Numbered from the stretch's first letter, positions 26,455-39,656 are shown. The stretch is 64,000 nt of DNA from Rotaria socialis (GCA_905331475.1 CAJNYU010001128.1:1-64000), one strand, 5' to 3'. Program-made: numbers and translations. The notes: generated by a model from the sequence alone, not told the origin.

Positions 26455-27021
26455 ATGTGGATCTATGCTACTTTTATTGTAGCTATCTCAATTAAAATAG
26501 TTTATCTTCAAACTTGTTCAAATTTTGAAGACGGTATTGATCGTTCTGGACCATGGTATGCTTACGTTCAAACAATGCTATCTACCGACTCATGCTGTAA
26601 TCTCTGCAATGCTGAAGGTACAAGATGTCAATCATGGGTATTTGTTCGTGCAGGAGGTAGTTATGCACCTGGCTGCTATCTTAAACAAAATATTCCATCT
26701 ATAAACGAAACTTCTACGAATAAGCAGTATTGCACTAGTGGTTTTAAGCAAACATCATTGATCACGAGTGGTCGATGTGCCTATCCTGGAGGAATATTTG
26801 AACTGGGTATTGATCGGCCAGGTTATAATTATGCTCGCTTGTTAAGTATAGACAGTCATCCGGCTTGTTGTGCTATGTGTCAATTGGAAGGTGACAAATG
26901 TCGAGCATGGACATTTATTCGAAACGGAGCTGTAGGCAAAGAAAGCGGATGCTTGTTGAAAAATCAAATACCACCAATTAGCAATGTTCCTTGTGTAGCA
27001 TGTACATCTGGTACAAAATAA
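26455..27021 (+). CDS. Secreted protein with two PAN/apple-like domains
   Basis: Single-exon protein of 188 residues. Residues 1-18 form a hydrophobic signal peptide ending near YLQTC. Two homologous cysteine-rich repeats follow: residues about 21-95 (DSCCNLCNAEGTRCQSWVF, GCYLKQNIP) and about 107-188 (HPACCAMCQLEGDKCRAWTF, GCLLKNQIP). The CCxxC...C.aw.f...GC.LK pattern is that of PAN_4/apple modules, which bind proteins or carbohydrates outside the cell. There is no membrane anchor after the signal peptide, so the product is probably secreted. The start ATG lies in AATAACATG and is the first in frame. Confidence 0.85.
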   Translation: MWIYATFIVAISIKIVYLQTCSNFEDGIDRSGPWYAYVQTMLSTDSCCNLCNAEGTRCQSWVFVRAGGSYAPGCYLKQNIPSINETSTNKQYCTSGFKQTSLITSGRCAYPGGIFELGIDRPGYNYARLLSIDSHPACCAMCQLEGDKCRAWTFIRNGAVGKESGCLLKNQIPPISNVPCVACTSGTK

Positions 27022-27405
27022 AGTTTTTATAAGAGCCTCAATGTTTAACATAAAGAAAAAAGAATACCTTATCATCATAATAATTTTGGTTTATTCATAT
27101 TTTTATATGCTTCATAAGTAACACTTCTTTTAAGCGAAAGCATATATTCAAAGTGTTTTTTATTGCTTTTGCTTTTAAGTAACGGATAATTTATACAAGC
27201 ATTGTTTTTGAAGTTAAAATAAAAATGTAATCTATTTTCAGAAGAGTTTTGTTTTACAAAACCTTTTCTATCGAAATATTTTTCTGTTCAAATGTCACTT
27301 TTTATTGTCTCTATATATTCGGTTGCATTTGAAAAATCCTTCATAAGTGCACGCAAATAATCCTTTTAGGATTTTATTTTTGTCTATCATAATATCACTA
27401 ATCCA
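27022..27405. other. Intergenic spacer
   Basis: 384 bp between two genes on the same strand. No coding potential; an ATG-initiated signal-peptide exon of the next gene begins at 27406. Confidence 0.6.
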
Positions 27406-29146
27406 ATGTTATATTCCGTGATAGTTATACTATTAATTTTCAATGGATACAACGATGCTCGAAAACTTATTGGCACTCATATAGTAAATAAATTACTATT
27501 AATATAAGATGCTTTTATTTTCAATAAATAAAATAGATACTTCGTCATGGCGAACGTACACCGAGTTATTTATATCCAACAGATCCTAATGATAGTCATT
27601 TTTGGCCAAATGGTCTTGGACAGTTGACTATTCGAGGAAGATTAGAACATGTTACTTTAGGGCAGTATATTAGAGAACGTTATTCGGATTTACTTAATTC
27701 TACTTATGTAGCATCTGAAGTAAAATATATGAATATTTGCTTTTTGTTTCTCTATTGGTTTTGTCGACATTTATTTAGATTACAATTCGAAGTTCAGATT
27801 ATGATCGAACACTTATGTCAGCTTATTCAAATCTTGTTGGACTTTATCCTTCAACAAAGAATTTTGAATTACCAGAAAGTTTTCTTCATTCAAATACTTG
27901 GCCTGAGTCATTACCTTGGCAGCCAATTCCTGTACATACTGTTCCGAAACCTATAGATCATGTTTGTTATCATTCGAGTTCTTTTTTTTTAGTGAAAAAT
28001 CAATCGAAATGAATTTATTTTCAGTTGATGGCTGTGAGTTCTTGTGGTCAATATGAAGAATTAGTTGAAATATTAAGGAAAAGTTCAAGAATTCAACGAC
28101 TCAACGATGAATTTCGAGTGAATTGCAATATTTTCTCAATCAATGTTGACTTAACTTCTTTTCTGTCAGGATTTTTTTACGTTTCTTGAAAAACATACAA
28201 ATCAATCAATTGCTGATATTTTTATTGCATGGGATATTGCTGATACAATCCTTATTGAGGTATTCATGAATTAAAGATCTCTTTCTTTTAAGAACTACAA
28301 ACAAAGAAACAAAACCTATATTTTATAGGCCATCTATAATGTAGCTCCTGCATGGGTTACTCCATCAATTCTTCGACAACTTCGTCAAATATCCGATCTA
28401 TGCTTTTATCATCTTTTATATTCATATCGAATTAATCGATTACGTGGTGGTATGCTTCTAGTTTCTCTCTTCGTTTATTTCTCTATTTTATTTAATAAAA
28501 AATATCTAGGACCATTGATTCGTGATATTTTGAACAATATTGAAAAAATCACAACTAATAACGAACAAGGACGAAAGGCCAAACTTTATTTTGGAGTATT
28601 TTAAAGATTGAAAACAAATACTAAATTATTTTCTTTTCGTTCTTCTTAGCATGATATAACAATATCGGCTATTCTTGCTTTTCTTGATGTTAACTACGTT
28701 CATCAGCCACCATTTGCCAGTGGATTATTTTTTGATTTGTATCAGCAAGGTTTGTTTATCTTACATAAAAATGAATTAAAAAATATTATTCACCTAGATG
28801 ATAATTCGTACGCTATTCAACTTGAATATTTAAATAAAACAAATAGTCAAGATACACAGATTATTACATTACCAGGTAAAAGTAAAATATTTACTACATT
28901 ATTTTGTTTTTATTATTAAATATTAATATATTCTTTAGAATGTTTGAATGCAATGTGTCCATTGGAGAGATTTATTGAGTTGTACGAAGAAAAATTACCA
29001 GGTGACATGGATAAAGAATGTAAATCAGCGAAAACCAAACGTAAGAAATTTTTAAATCTAACTGATTTTTTTTCTAAAAGGCATTTCTGTTTTGTTTAGG
29101 TACATATTCCCGTATTCATCATGTTTCTTTTGTATCCGAATCATGA
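27406..29146 (+). CDS. Histidine acid phosphatase (lysosomal/prostatic type)
   Basis: Eleven exons give 386 residues in frame: 27406-27483, 27537-27719, 27779-27961, 28025-28117, 28170-28259, 28329-28449, 28510-28595, 28650-28749, 28798-28875, 28939-29040 and 29100-29146. Introns are 48-69 bp and GT/AG. Exon 1 encodes a signal peptide ([14 protein letters not shown]). The catalytic RHGERTP motif opens exon 2 and the proton-donor HD is in [10 protein letters not shown] of exon 8. [12 protein letters not shown] near the end matches the conserved cysteine-containing tail of acid phosphatases. No C-terminal membrane helix is present, unlike vertebrate ACP2, so the enzyme is probably lumenal or secreted. 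It hydrolyses phosphomonoesters at acid pH. The eighth intron (28750-28797) has length divisible by three and lies in an open frame, so retention would insert residues rather than truncate. Confidence 0.9.
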
Positions 29147-30403
29147 AGTTATGTTTTCTCTCTCTATTGAATTCATTCAAATCAGTTTTTCTTCTTGCAT
29201 TATCTTGAATAAATTAAATGTACACCACTACCAATGCATATAAAATTTTTGACTGACATTGAAGTCAATCAGATAATATAACTAGATAGTTATAGAAAAA
29301 TAAAAGATCATCATTGAATTGCTCATAGTCTTTTGAAATTTGATCAATTAATGTCTGTTTGAAAAAAACAAAACATGTCTCTAGTAGTATAGACTATTAT
29401 TTGATTAAGAATCATCTTTATGCATTTGTTATTTGGTTCTTTTTTGCGCTCTAAAATCTCACTTTCATGTTGCCGTGCAAATCAACATAAATCGCTTTTT
29501 ACTGTAGTTTTTGCCTATGGTGGGTTAACTCAAATGCATCTATGTGTCATGCTATTGTGTGAGTAAAATATATATATATATGTTTTTCTTCTTTTTTTTC
29601 TGTCACAGGGACGAGGTTGTCCATGGCAAAGAAGCGTGAGGGCCTGCCACACACTTCATTCATTAAATAAAGCATTATTATATATAGGTTATTACTGATT
29701 TCACATGATTTATTTTTCTTCTTGAACATTATAGAGAAATGCTGACATAGATAAATCGTTTTTTGACTTCTTGCTATTCGATTCAGTCAATTTAATTTTC
29801 AATCATTATCATTTCTATTAATTTTTGTTGGAAACCTTTTTTATCACTACAAACTGCATCAATTTCGATCATCGTTTTATTCATTTAATACGAATGATTT
29901 ATCCGTTGAAGAAAAAACACAAGCGAGCATTTTATTGACATTTTGATTTAAACAACAGAATAGAATTATTTGAATAGGTATTCTTCTTAATCTTGCTGTT
30001 CTAGTTATAATCACATATACAGAGAATAGAAAGACTCATATTGAAATGTCAAGAGTATTAATGCATTAAATGAAATCGAATCGAATCGAATTAAAATTTG
30101 TTTATCCAAGAATATTTACAAAATATTCGTAGTACTTATCATCAAGAATTATTCTATTACAGTTTATTATAGAATAGTTGTCAATTGGCAGTTTTTTCTT
30201 GAAATTCATATTAAAATGATACGAAACTGAAATCGAATTCTTTTTAAGGAACAATATTATCCATGTATCTTATATAGATATTTACGTTACCACCATTATT
30301 TCATTGAAATAAATATACACCCGAAGGAATTGGTTTGATCGATCACTTAGTTCACACATTCATTTTTCTCTTACTTTTACATGCATTTATTTTATTCCAT
30401 TAG
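29147..30403. other. Intergenic, no gene seen
   Basis: Lies between the acid phosphatase and the opsin fragment. I looked for upstream opsin exons (transmembrane segments 1-4) and found none. It contains a short (AT)n tract near 29567-29582 and a GAATC-repeat patch at 30070-30092. Confidence 0.55.
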
Positions 30404-30965
30404 TTGCATTACCAATTATTGATTTCTATGTTTATTTTAAAATTCGATCTTTACTCCATAGCGCAATATGAACAAAAAATCCGATATTTTCTTAAATATA
30501 TCTTATGAAAAGCATCAATCAACTTCTTTTGGTTCATCACCAAGTGCTAGTACAGCTATGAAAGATGAAAAAATTGCTTTGACTGTACCACCAAAGTCAA
30601 TAGATGGAAGTTCTCGATTAGCTGCCCGTCGAACAACGTATAATTTACAAATGAATAATCTTATGCGACTGAACCGTCTAAAAGTTGATCGACGTTTTGC
30701 TTTAGAAACAATATTCTTGGCCACTGAATATTTACTTAGGTGGACATCATATGCTGTTGTGGTTTTATTTTATTTATTCAACGTGAAATTTATTGACCAA
30801 CAATCAGTATTAATGACAATATGTGCATTTATTGCCAAAATTCCAATGATTTTAAATCCATTTATTTATTTAGCAACAATAAAAACTAATCAGTTCAAAT
30901 CAATGTTGTATTGCAGCAAATGTTCACGTTCTTATTGTCAAATGAGAAGTATTTTGGGTTCATAA
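30404..30965 (+). pseudogene. Opsin-like GPCR fragment (TM5-TM7)
   Basis: After a splice-acceptor-like CCATTAG, the frame reads ALPIIDFYVYFKIRSLL, like the end of transmembrane segment 5. In a different frame, 30468-30965 encodes a third intracellular loop and TM6-TM7: LLRWTSYAVVVLFYLF and CAFIAKIPMILNPFIY. The Lys stands six residues before the Asn of NPxxY, which is the position of the retinal-binding lysine in opsins, so this derives from a light-sensing receptor and not from a generic GPCR. The first four to five helices are missing from the preceding 1.2 kb, and no GT/AG intron reconciles the two frames, hence a 5'-truncated, frameshifted copy. Alternatively it is the last exons of a gene with very distant upstream exons. 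Confidence 0.65.
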
Positions 30966-33900
30966 CATTGTAGCTTGTTTGTTTGATATCTTATTAAACA
31001 GTTGATTGTCTTTAAAATGTTAAAAATAGGAGTTACAATAATATCTAATTATTGTTGAATGATATAAAAGCATAAAATCCGATGACACGTCTAATAGAAC
31101 TATGTGATCTTTGTATGCTTAGATATTTAGCGTAGATTTGGTAATGAGTAATAGACAAATAAGTATGTCTGGCGATAAAAACTTCTATTATTCTTAGAGA
31201 ACAATTCATTAGATATTTATCTTCTTGCCAGATATTTGCTGCAGAGTAAATTAGACTTCATAGGAAACATTCTAAACTTGTGCTATGATAAAAGTATGTA
31301 AAATACTTTCTGTTTTCTTTCTGCTACGTACGTTTTTTTCTTACAATTTTCTAGATTGGAAAATATTTATATTTACAGAATACATACTATATATAGAGAT
31401 GTTTAGTCGATGATCGACTTCAACCTTTCTACTTATTATGATGATAGAAGTATAAGTATTACCAAAAATAATAGGAGTTTTCGAATTAGCACCGCAACAA
31501 ATATGAATGAGAAACATTTTTTTAGGCTCCATCGCGCATTCATAGCTAGCAAGTTTTGTTTTATTATAACTATATAGCTGTTCAAGGTAACAACATCATA
31601 ATGAGAATTGGACAATGAGGCACAGTGCGAAGAAATCGAGAACATTCACGGTTGATAAATGTTAATAAATGATGGTAAGAATATTGAATCGATTGAAACC
31701 ACTGATAGATAAAAGTAGAAAACATATTTATATTAGTTTGGTTTTATCCGTTGATAAACATTGAAGCTAAATCAAATTGCATTTCTATTTGAGAGAATGG
31801 CTACTAATATGCTCGTTCTAGTTTTTATTGATGATATGGAGCGAAGGCATGCAAATACTGTTGATGCTAAAGAATCGTCAAATGTCATTAGTTTTACGGT
31901 CGTGTCTAAATTCAAGCAAGATATTGATAAATCGGGAAAAGGCAATGTTTTGTACTGAGATTCACTAGAATTTTCAATCTTCTTTTCACACTCGATCTCG
32001 TATTTATTCCAATTTTTTCCGACTGTATAAACCAGAATAGTTCATAGACAATGCTCAAAAGTATTATATTCGAAGTACTACTTCAAAACTATGCCTATAA
32101 ACAGATGGACTCATGGGCTTCTAATTCAAAAATAATTTCTTCGTATAAAAATGAAATGGATTCTATGCATCTTATCTTTCATACAATCCTATGATCTCTA
32201 TGTCAAGAGAAAAAATATTTTAATATTCTCTTTTATTTGACATCAATAGCGCTTGTTCATAGATTCAATTGCTGATATACAAAATGAGTATGTTAAAAAT
32301 AATTTTCTATTACTAAATGTTACATAGATAGTGTTCATAGATCTTCAAAGTCTCTTTGTAAAAATTAATTCATTAATCAATACTAAACGTTTCGTGAGTA
32401 CCTTTGCTCATTGTGTAGACTTTTTAAACTTCTGTTATTCTGTACAAAAAATTACTGAAATGTTGACTATGTCGTTGACTGAAAACAAAATCTCCATGAA
32501 TTGTATCTAGGATTAAAGTATATATTTCTATTAAAAGAAATTAGGAATAATTCGCACAGTATTAAAAAATCGTCTATTTCATAGATTTCATTTATGCATT
32601 TTTTACTAGAAGAACTATTTTAAATCATCGAATAGCATCTGTTTTATTTTGTTGTTAGTTGTCAGCAAAACAAAAGGGAAATATTCAACATTTTTTGGAA
32701 TTTGTATATAGATCAGTCGAATTTTATTACATGAGTAATAAGTTTCGACAGAAAACTTTTCCTTTGTAACAGTATGTATCTATTTGATATTGAATATCTA
32801 ATTACATTTCACAGGATTTCATAAATATTATACTACGACCGCAATAATGAAAGATTAAATATATTTTATTGTACTGCCTTCGAACAGCCCTGCACACTAG
32901 CAGATCCCTAGAGTCATTTATATACAGTTTCCTCTCTTTCTCTCTCTACCTTACGCTAGATACTAACCCCCCCTCGACCTCACAATAAAAAAAGCTCGGG
33001 TCTTCTATTATATTCCAGCTTAAAAATTTTCCAGGTGGGTCTTCTATTAAGAACCGTATTTTTTTCTAATATTTAATTTAAAATGTTTTCTAGAAAAGTA
33101 AGGCGACTGTCAGGAGTCCCATCAGGACTTTCAGGGTTTTAAGGGTGTCATTATAATTGTCAACACATTCTCTTAATATTTCCAGCTTAAAATGCTAAGA
33201 ATCAAGCATGTTTTGATGGAAAAACGCTAATTAAAATTCGTAATTAGCAAAAAATTAATTAATTAAAGGGAAGTCTTCTGAAAGGGGGGGGGAGTACACA
33301 CAGCTTTAATGTAATTTTGAAAATATTTTCATACAAAAACTTTGCATGTACATTATTCGGAATTAACAAGATATTCTTAGTATGTTGTGCACCTGTAAAC
33401 CAATAGTTTCCTATGCAAAAATTGATCTATCTCATACAACCTATACTCTTATGATACCCTATTGTGTACTACAGACTAGAGATAAGATTAGTATATATGG
33501 AATAGTACTTAATCTATCATATTCGTTTACGCAAACTCTTCTTCTAGCTGTTTTTATCCTAAATGAATGATTTCTTACAATTTTACTTGTGACTAATCTT
33601 TATTCATTGAATAATTATTTAAATATATAATAAATCAAATAGAGAAAAATGAAAATTTTCAAAATGATTGCTTAAAATATTATCATCATCTCTCTCAATT
33701 GAGAAGAATCTTCAACTATTGATGACCGAACGAATGCATATATAGATATCATGCCTTCAATGCGCACTAAACATTGACACATGTTATTAAAATTCATTTT
33801 TTATTTAAAATGAAAACATAACACAATTCAGATATCAATTTATATTTTACATGAGGCAGGTTTTTTTACCACTAAATTAAATAGATATCTCTATGATCCA

Positions 33901-34453
33901 TTGTTAAACCATTGGGAATAATCTTATAAAAAAAATAACGTTTAATCAGGCTATATAATTATTCTGAATTATTTTCTTATAGAGATATTCTATTTATTAA
34001 TTCAACTGTACCGTTTGAACTAAATATAAAATATTTCCATTTATAAATCGAAAAGAATATGAATAAATTCTTTTGGCTTATTTTCATTCTGTGTCGGATT
34101 TTAGTCAATAATAATTTTAGTGTCCATTTTAGAAAATTTTCAATGGTGAATTATTGATAGAGAATTAATGAAATGAATAATACGTAAAGATTTGTTGTAG
34201 CAACATCTGAAGGATAACAATAACATCAGTTGTTAAACAGAACGGAAAAAAATGATTTTAGTTGCTGGTAAAAAAAAACTTGATTTTGTGACAAGCGTTT
34301 CTTTTTTTCGATCTAAATATTATAAAATATATTTGAAAAATAATTGTTGTGTAATAATTGATGATAAAAATCAAATTTAATATTTTTATTTGAAAAATGT
34401 CCAACTATTCGTTTAATTTTTATTAACATAAAACTAAGAAAAATAATGAAAAT
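30966..34453. other. 3.5-kb non-coding region
   Basis: No supported gene. Around 32885-33300 the composition changes: CT-rich tract, runs of C and G, and short direct repeats (GGGTCTTCTATTA at about 32998 and 33035; TCCAGCTTAAAA at about 33015 and 33182). This suggests a degraded repeat element. The rest is plain AT-rich DNA. Confidence 0.5.
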
Positions 34454-37021
34454 ATGCAATTGATTTGGCTCGATAATTCACCTTGTTCTGCTCATATGAA
34501 ATCAAAATTATTTGAATTAAATCCGACTGCTCAGTTTTACACTGATCTTAATCGATGTATCACATCAATAAAATCAATTAAAGATGAACAAATACTTCTT
34601 ATTGTTTCATTGGCGTTAACTAAAAATATTCTTTGTCAAATTCATTCGTATCATTTATTAATGTCTGTATTTATTTTCTGTTCCAATATTAATGAATATC
34701 AAAAGTTAGAATTAATGAATGAATACAAAAAAATAAATCAAATTTATTCTGATAATGAGTTATTAATAGAATCGATTCAGCAAACAATTAATATTATCGA
34801 ACAACAAATTTTATCTTTTAATGTATTCAATCCAAATAAAGATTATACAAATGATTTGTCAAAAAGTTCAGCATCATTTATTTGGTACCAAATTCTAATT
34901 GATATACTTAAACAAATACCTGATAATGAACAAATCAATAAAAAGATATATGAGAATTACAATGAATTCTATAAAAACGAAATGAATCAATTAAAAAAAG
35001 ATTATACAAAAGAAAAAGCTATTCAATTATTTAATGAAAAAACTTCTATTCATAAAATATTAAATAAAACTTTAAGAACAAAAAATATCGAATTTATTTA
35101 TTTGTTTCAATATTTTATTATCGATCTTTATGATCAAATTCAATATGAAAAAGAAAGTTGTGAAAATAGTGAAATATTAAAAGTATATTATGGAAAACGA
35201 ATGTTAAACATTGAATTAGATCAATTAAAAAAGCATATTGGTTATTATATTGCACCAAATGGTTTCCTTTCGGTTTCATTTGATAAAAATAAATCAATCG
35301 AATCAGCAAAAACTGAAATATTATCTGATGGCTATCAATCAACACTTTTTCAATTCGAAATAAATCCAAAATGTCAACAAGTAACATTTGTAGAAATTTA
35401 TGATAAACAAGAATTACTATTTAATATTGATACAATATTCAAAATCCATTCGATTAATTTTGATTCTTCTATTCAATTATGGCAAATAAATCTTATCAAT
35501 GATGATATTGGTAAAAATAAAATTCAAACATACTTTCAATCAATAAAAAAATTCAGATACGAAAATTCTTTTTTAATATTCTTCGGTCATCTATTGAATG
35601 AACTTGACCAATTACAACAATCAGAAATATATTTTCATATTTTACTTGAATCCTTATCGTCTAATCATGAAGATATCGCTTCAATTTATAATCAAATTGG
35701 TAATTTCATAGCAGACAAAGGCCAATTAAAGTTAGCCTTAGAAAATTATCAACGTGCTTATGAAATTCGTTGCCAAAGACTACCCAATGATCATCCACAT
35801 ATATCTATATCGTTGAATAATATTGGTTTAATCTATAAAGACGAAGGTAAATTAGATGATGCACTTAGCTATTGTCAAAAGGCATTAACTATTGATGAAA
35901 TAAATTATCCAAAAGATCATGTATTAAAAGCAATGACGATCGAAAATATTGGTGGAATTTATAAAGAAAAGTATCTATTTTCCATAGCTCAAACTTATTT
36001 CTTACGCGCATTAAACATGTATAAATCTGCTCTTCCTCCCAATCATCATTTTCTTACTGATATATTAAATAGTTTAGGAAAAGTTTATTGTGATCAAGGA
36101 TATTATGATCGAGCATTAACATGTTATCAAAAAGCGTTTGCTACTAGTGAAATTAATTACACAGATGATCATTTACAAAAAGCTCAAACTATTGAAAATA
36201 TTGGACTTCTATATAAAACCAACGGTATGTTACAAAAGTCTCTTGAAGAACTTTTAAGAGCCCTTGATATGTATCAAAGAATTTATTTCAATGAACATCA
36301 TGATATAGCTCGATGTTTTGGTCATATAGGACTTGTCTATGAAGCTAGTAATGATTTAGATTTTGCATTGAATTATTTTAATAAACAATTAAATATGGAT
36401 GAAAAATGTTTATCCAATGATCATCCAAATATTCAAATTGATATTCAATGGATTATTGATATTTATAAAAAACAAGAACAATTTAAAAAAGCATTTGAAT
36501 TTTGCCAAAAACAATTTCTAGAAAAGAAAAATCTACTTGGAGAAAATCATCCAATGACATTAACTATCTTTATGATGATGATAGATTTATGTGAAGATTT
36601 TAATGTTAAAAGTAATTATTATAAACAAGCTTTATCTATACATGAAAGTTTAATACCATTTGATCCACATGCAACTATTAGATGTCTGGATACAATGATT
36701 AATTTCTATTATAAGACTAATGCAGTCGAAGAAGCATTGAGTTATCAAATCAAAATGGTTGATCTTGAGCGACAAGTATTAACAGATGATCATATTAATC
36801 TTGCTTTATCATTACAAAGATTAGGTCAAATATATGAAACTTTATCTAAAACAGATGAAGCAAAAATATGTTACACAGAAAGTAGAACTATGTTTGAAAA
36901 ATATGAACATAATCAGAGCAATATTGAATCTTCTGACAGGAAAAGTTCTTCTGAATCGAATGCATATCAAGAAGAGAAAGAATTAAATTTTACAAAAAGT
37001 AGAATATGTGTTTTACAATAA
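34454..37021 (+). CDS. ADP-ribosyltransferase-like domain plus kinesin-light-chain-type TPRs
   Basis: Single-exon protein of 855 residues. The N-terminal 230 residues are helical and unrecognised. Residues about 240-335 match the mono-ADP-ribosyltransferase (ART) fold: VYYGKR, NGFLSVSF, then YDKQELLFNIDTIFKI. Residues about 405-810 are at least eight TPRs of the kinesin-light-chain type, with repeated NIGLIYKDEGKLDDALSYCQ-like units and DHPHI/DHPNI linkers. In active R-S-E enzymes the first strand carries YRG and the active-site loop E-x-E; here these read YYG and KQE, so the Arg and one Glu are replaced and only the FLSxS serine and last Glu remain. I infer reduced or absent transferase activity and a scaffold role through the TPRs. 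The C-terminal tail is Ser/Glu-rich. No signal peptide is seen. Confidence 0.85.
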   Translation: MQLIWLDNSPCSAHMKSKLFELNPTAQFYTDLNRCITSIKSIKDEQILLIVSLALTKNILCQIHSYHLLMSVFIFCSNINEYQKLELMNEYKKINQIYSDNELLIESIQQTINIIEQQILSFNVFNPNKDYTNDLSKSSASFIWYQILIDILKQIPDNEQINKKIYENYNEFYKNEMNQLKKDYTKEKAIQLFNEKTSIHKILNKTLRTKNIEFIYLFQYFIIDLYDQIQYEKESCENSEILKVYYGKRMLNIELDQLKKHIGYYIAPNGFLSVSFDKNKSIESAKTEILSDGYQSTLFQFEINPKCQQVTFVEIYDKQELLFNIDTIFKIHSINFDSSIQLWQINLINDDIGKNKIQTYFQSIKKFRYENSFLIFFGHLLNELDQLQQSEIYFHILLESLSSNHEDIASIYNQIGNFIADKGQLKLALENYQRAYEIRCQRLPNDHPHISISLNNIGLIYKDEGKLDDALSYCQKALTIDEINYPKDHVLKAMTIENIGGIYKEKYLFSIAQTYFLRALNMYKSALPPNHHFLTDILNSLGKVYCDQGYYDRALTCYQKAFATSEINYTDDHLQKAQTIENIGLLYKTNGMLQKSLEELLRALDMYQRIYFNEHHDIARCFGHIGLVYEASNDLDFALNYFNKQLNMDEKCLSNDHPNIQIDIQWIIDIYKKQEQFKKAFEFCQKQFLEKKNLLGENHPMTLTIFMMMIDLCEDFNVKSNYYKQALSIHESLIPFDPHATIRCLDTMINFYYKTNAVEEALSYQIKMVDLERQVLTDDHINLALSLQRLGQIYETLSKTDEAKICYTESRTMFEKYEHNQSNIESSDRKSSSESNAYQEEKELNFTKSRICVLQ

Positions 37022-39656
37022 TATTTTACAATCAAGTTATTTTTATTTGTAGAAAAAATATTCTTACTCGTTGTTTTTATTGGATCACATAGAATACCTT
37101 GGTATTCTGTCTCAGTTAATTTATATTTTTGTAAAGAAAACACAACATTGTCGTAAATAAATATCTTTCTAGCCTTTATTTTTCTCAGCACTCAACATCT
37201 TGTGACTGTGATAGATCTGATCTCATTTAATAACTAATAGGAATTACACGTTTCAAGTTTTCTGTTTTCCATATTTTCTCAGGTGAAAAATATCACGATT
37301 GTACAAATAGAGAATGACGATAAATGATTACAAGTCAAAAGTAAAAAATAATATTCTCTATTAAATAAAAATATTGAGACTCTAGTCACAGATATTATAC
37401 AGCAATATCAGGATCAGTACGATCAAGGGAAAATTTTAGTCTACTAAAAATATTAGCCTTTAACATATTTATTTTGATCGAATTTTTATACAACATATGA
37501 TCACGAATTTACACTTTCTATCAGAGTTCTATACTAAAATACATAGCATCACTTTGATTTAGCTTCATAATATCCCAATGAATAAAGATCATAGAGAACT
37601 GTAATTAATTTGATCGATTAAATGCAATCAATATTAATAGAATTAGTCTTCATCTTTCTATTTTCGAAATCTAATTATATTGTGTCTATCCAATATCAAA
37701 GAAAACTAAAAGCGACTCTTTCTACTTTTCTATCCAAACGATAAGATAAAAACGTAATTATAAACATCATGGATTTATATATAAATATACATAAAATGTA
37801 TAAGGTAGTGCTGAAGTACAGATGATATTTAGTTTTGTTCATGTTTCAATTTTCTCAAATAACGTGAGTGAAATGATTTACATACTTTTGTTTGATAAAA
37901 GAATGATTTGCTTTTTCTACTTTCTAAAAGAATCGATGATAATTAGATTGAGTTTCATGAGAAAATATTGTTTTTGATATCGAAATTATTAGAGATCATA
38001 GACATAGCGTTGAGTAGTGTCTGTGGAATATTTTTGAAATGTAAATCGGAATGTCATCTTGTGAAATAATTATAATTAACTTTGTTGAAAAATCTTGGAA
38101 TGATTCAAAGTTTTCCGTTTAGCTATGCTTATGCAACAAGCATCCAACAGGAATCGTATGAATGAAGCTTTAATTCAACTCGGCAAAAGTGAACTAGATC
38201 AATTTCAGTTTAGATTTTTTGAAAAAGACGATCGAATCTAATCGAATAATAGAGTAACATGAAAATATCGTAATTTTGCTTTTTATCTTGAAAGTAATAC
38301 AAAAACTGAAAAGGAACATTCGAGATTAGAAGACGAAGCAAGATATTCAATCAGCCTGACAACTTATTCCTTGGTAAAAGATAAAAGGAATATAGAATTC
38401 TAATTATCATCTTCTAGTTGCTCTACTTTATCATACGCACGATCCTATTTTGACAATAATCGAGCAATAGCTGAATGCTCTGACACAAGAAAGCGTAGAA
38501 ATCCAGAACTAAATGATAAATGTTTCAAGTTCCAAATGGGAATACCACTGATTAAATTCACATTTTAATATTTGTTGAAACTGAACCATTGGCTCATCTA
38601 AGTAAAATAGAGACAATAGAAAAAAAATTGATGTTCAAAGCAGGATGGTCAGATCTTCTGAAGAGTAGGGGAAAATTTCTGAAATTTGAAGTCCTTTCTG
38701 AATTTCTTCTGAGTTTCGTACCATATTCTGATTTTTCCTGATTTTAATACTTTCTTCTGATTATTTCAGAATTCGAAACTATTTCAGATCCCATTTTTGC
38801 TAGCGCAGTTCAGTACAATTATAACACATTCCTATTATAGATACATATTTCGGCACCTTGATTTTCTCAATTATCCGTTGGTAATTTCTGACTTGTATAG
38901 ACAACTTCAGCTACAGCAATGCACTAGAATTTGATAAATTTCTTTTCTTGATTTCGAGAATCTTATCTAGTTGAACATTCCACAAATAAAAACAAAATTA
39001 TCTATTGGATGATATTAATATGGTTGGATTTAATTATGAAGAGAAACAAATCGAAGTAAATCAATTCGTCACAGCATTACCATTTCGATATATAAAGGAA
39101 AAAAGGAGTTTTTCGTAAAGATTCGTTATCGATTGATGAATATTCATCTTTATGGTGACAACTCTTTGGAAATGAAATACCAGTCAATGACATAGAAGTA
39201 GTGGAATAGTTAATGCCAACATCTTATACAGAAGTCGCTATTTCACAAACAATGATCTTTCTAATAAACTTCTGATTTTCCTGAAGCACTTTCTGATCGT
39301 TTTCTAATTTTTTGCAAAAAAAGTTCTGAGCTTAATTTTCGATCTGGCCACTCTGGTCCAAAGGCACAAGTCATGATCATAATTTTATTGATAAACTGAT
39401 ATAGTTTTCTCAAAGTTCATCGAATCAACTCCTATCACTGGTTTAAATAATGAATAGATACAGTTTGAGAAAATCCATTGTGCATATAATGACACTGAAC
39501 GCTCCTTGGTAGCATACATTCTTTTTTATTATAAATTTCAAACGACACATATCGCACAATAGGAATCTCACAATTTAGAACAAACAAAATACTTATAATA
39601 TGGTTGATTAAAATCATAATAGTCGTCTGCTCAGATGCTGAGCTAGTAACATGCTT
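37022..39656. other. 2.6-kb non-coding region
   Basis: No supported gene. The block 38640-39355 is enriched in TTCTGA/TTTCTGAAATT words. It is bounded by weakly similar inverted sequences (GGATGGTCAGATC at about 38643 and GATCTGGCCACTC at about 39339), which could be an old foldback element. Confidence 0.5.

Noticed and set aside
31761-31958. 65-codon plus frame
   Set aside because: Starts at a non-ATG codon, has no homology and no splice context.
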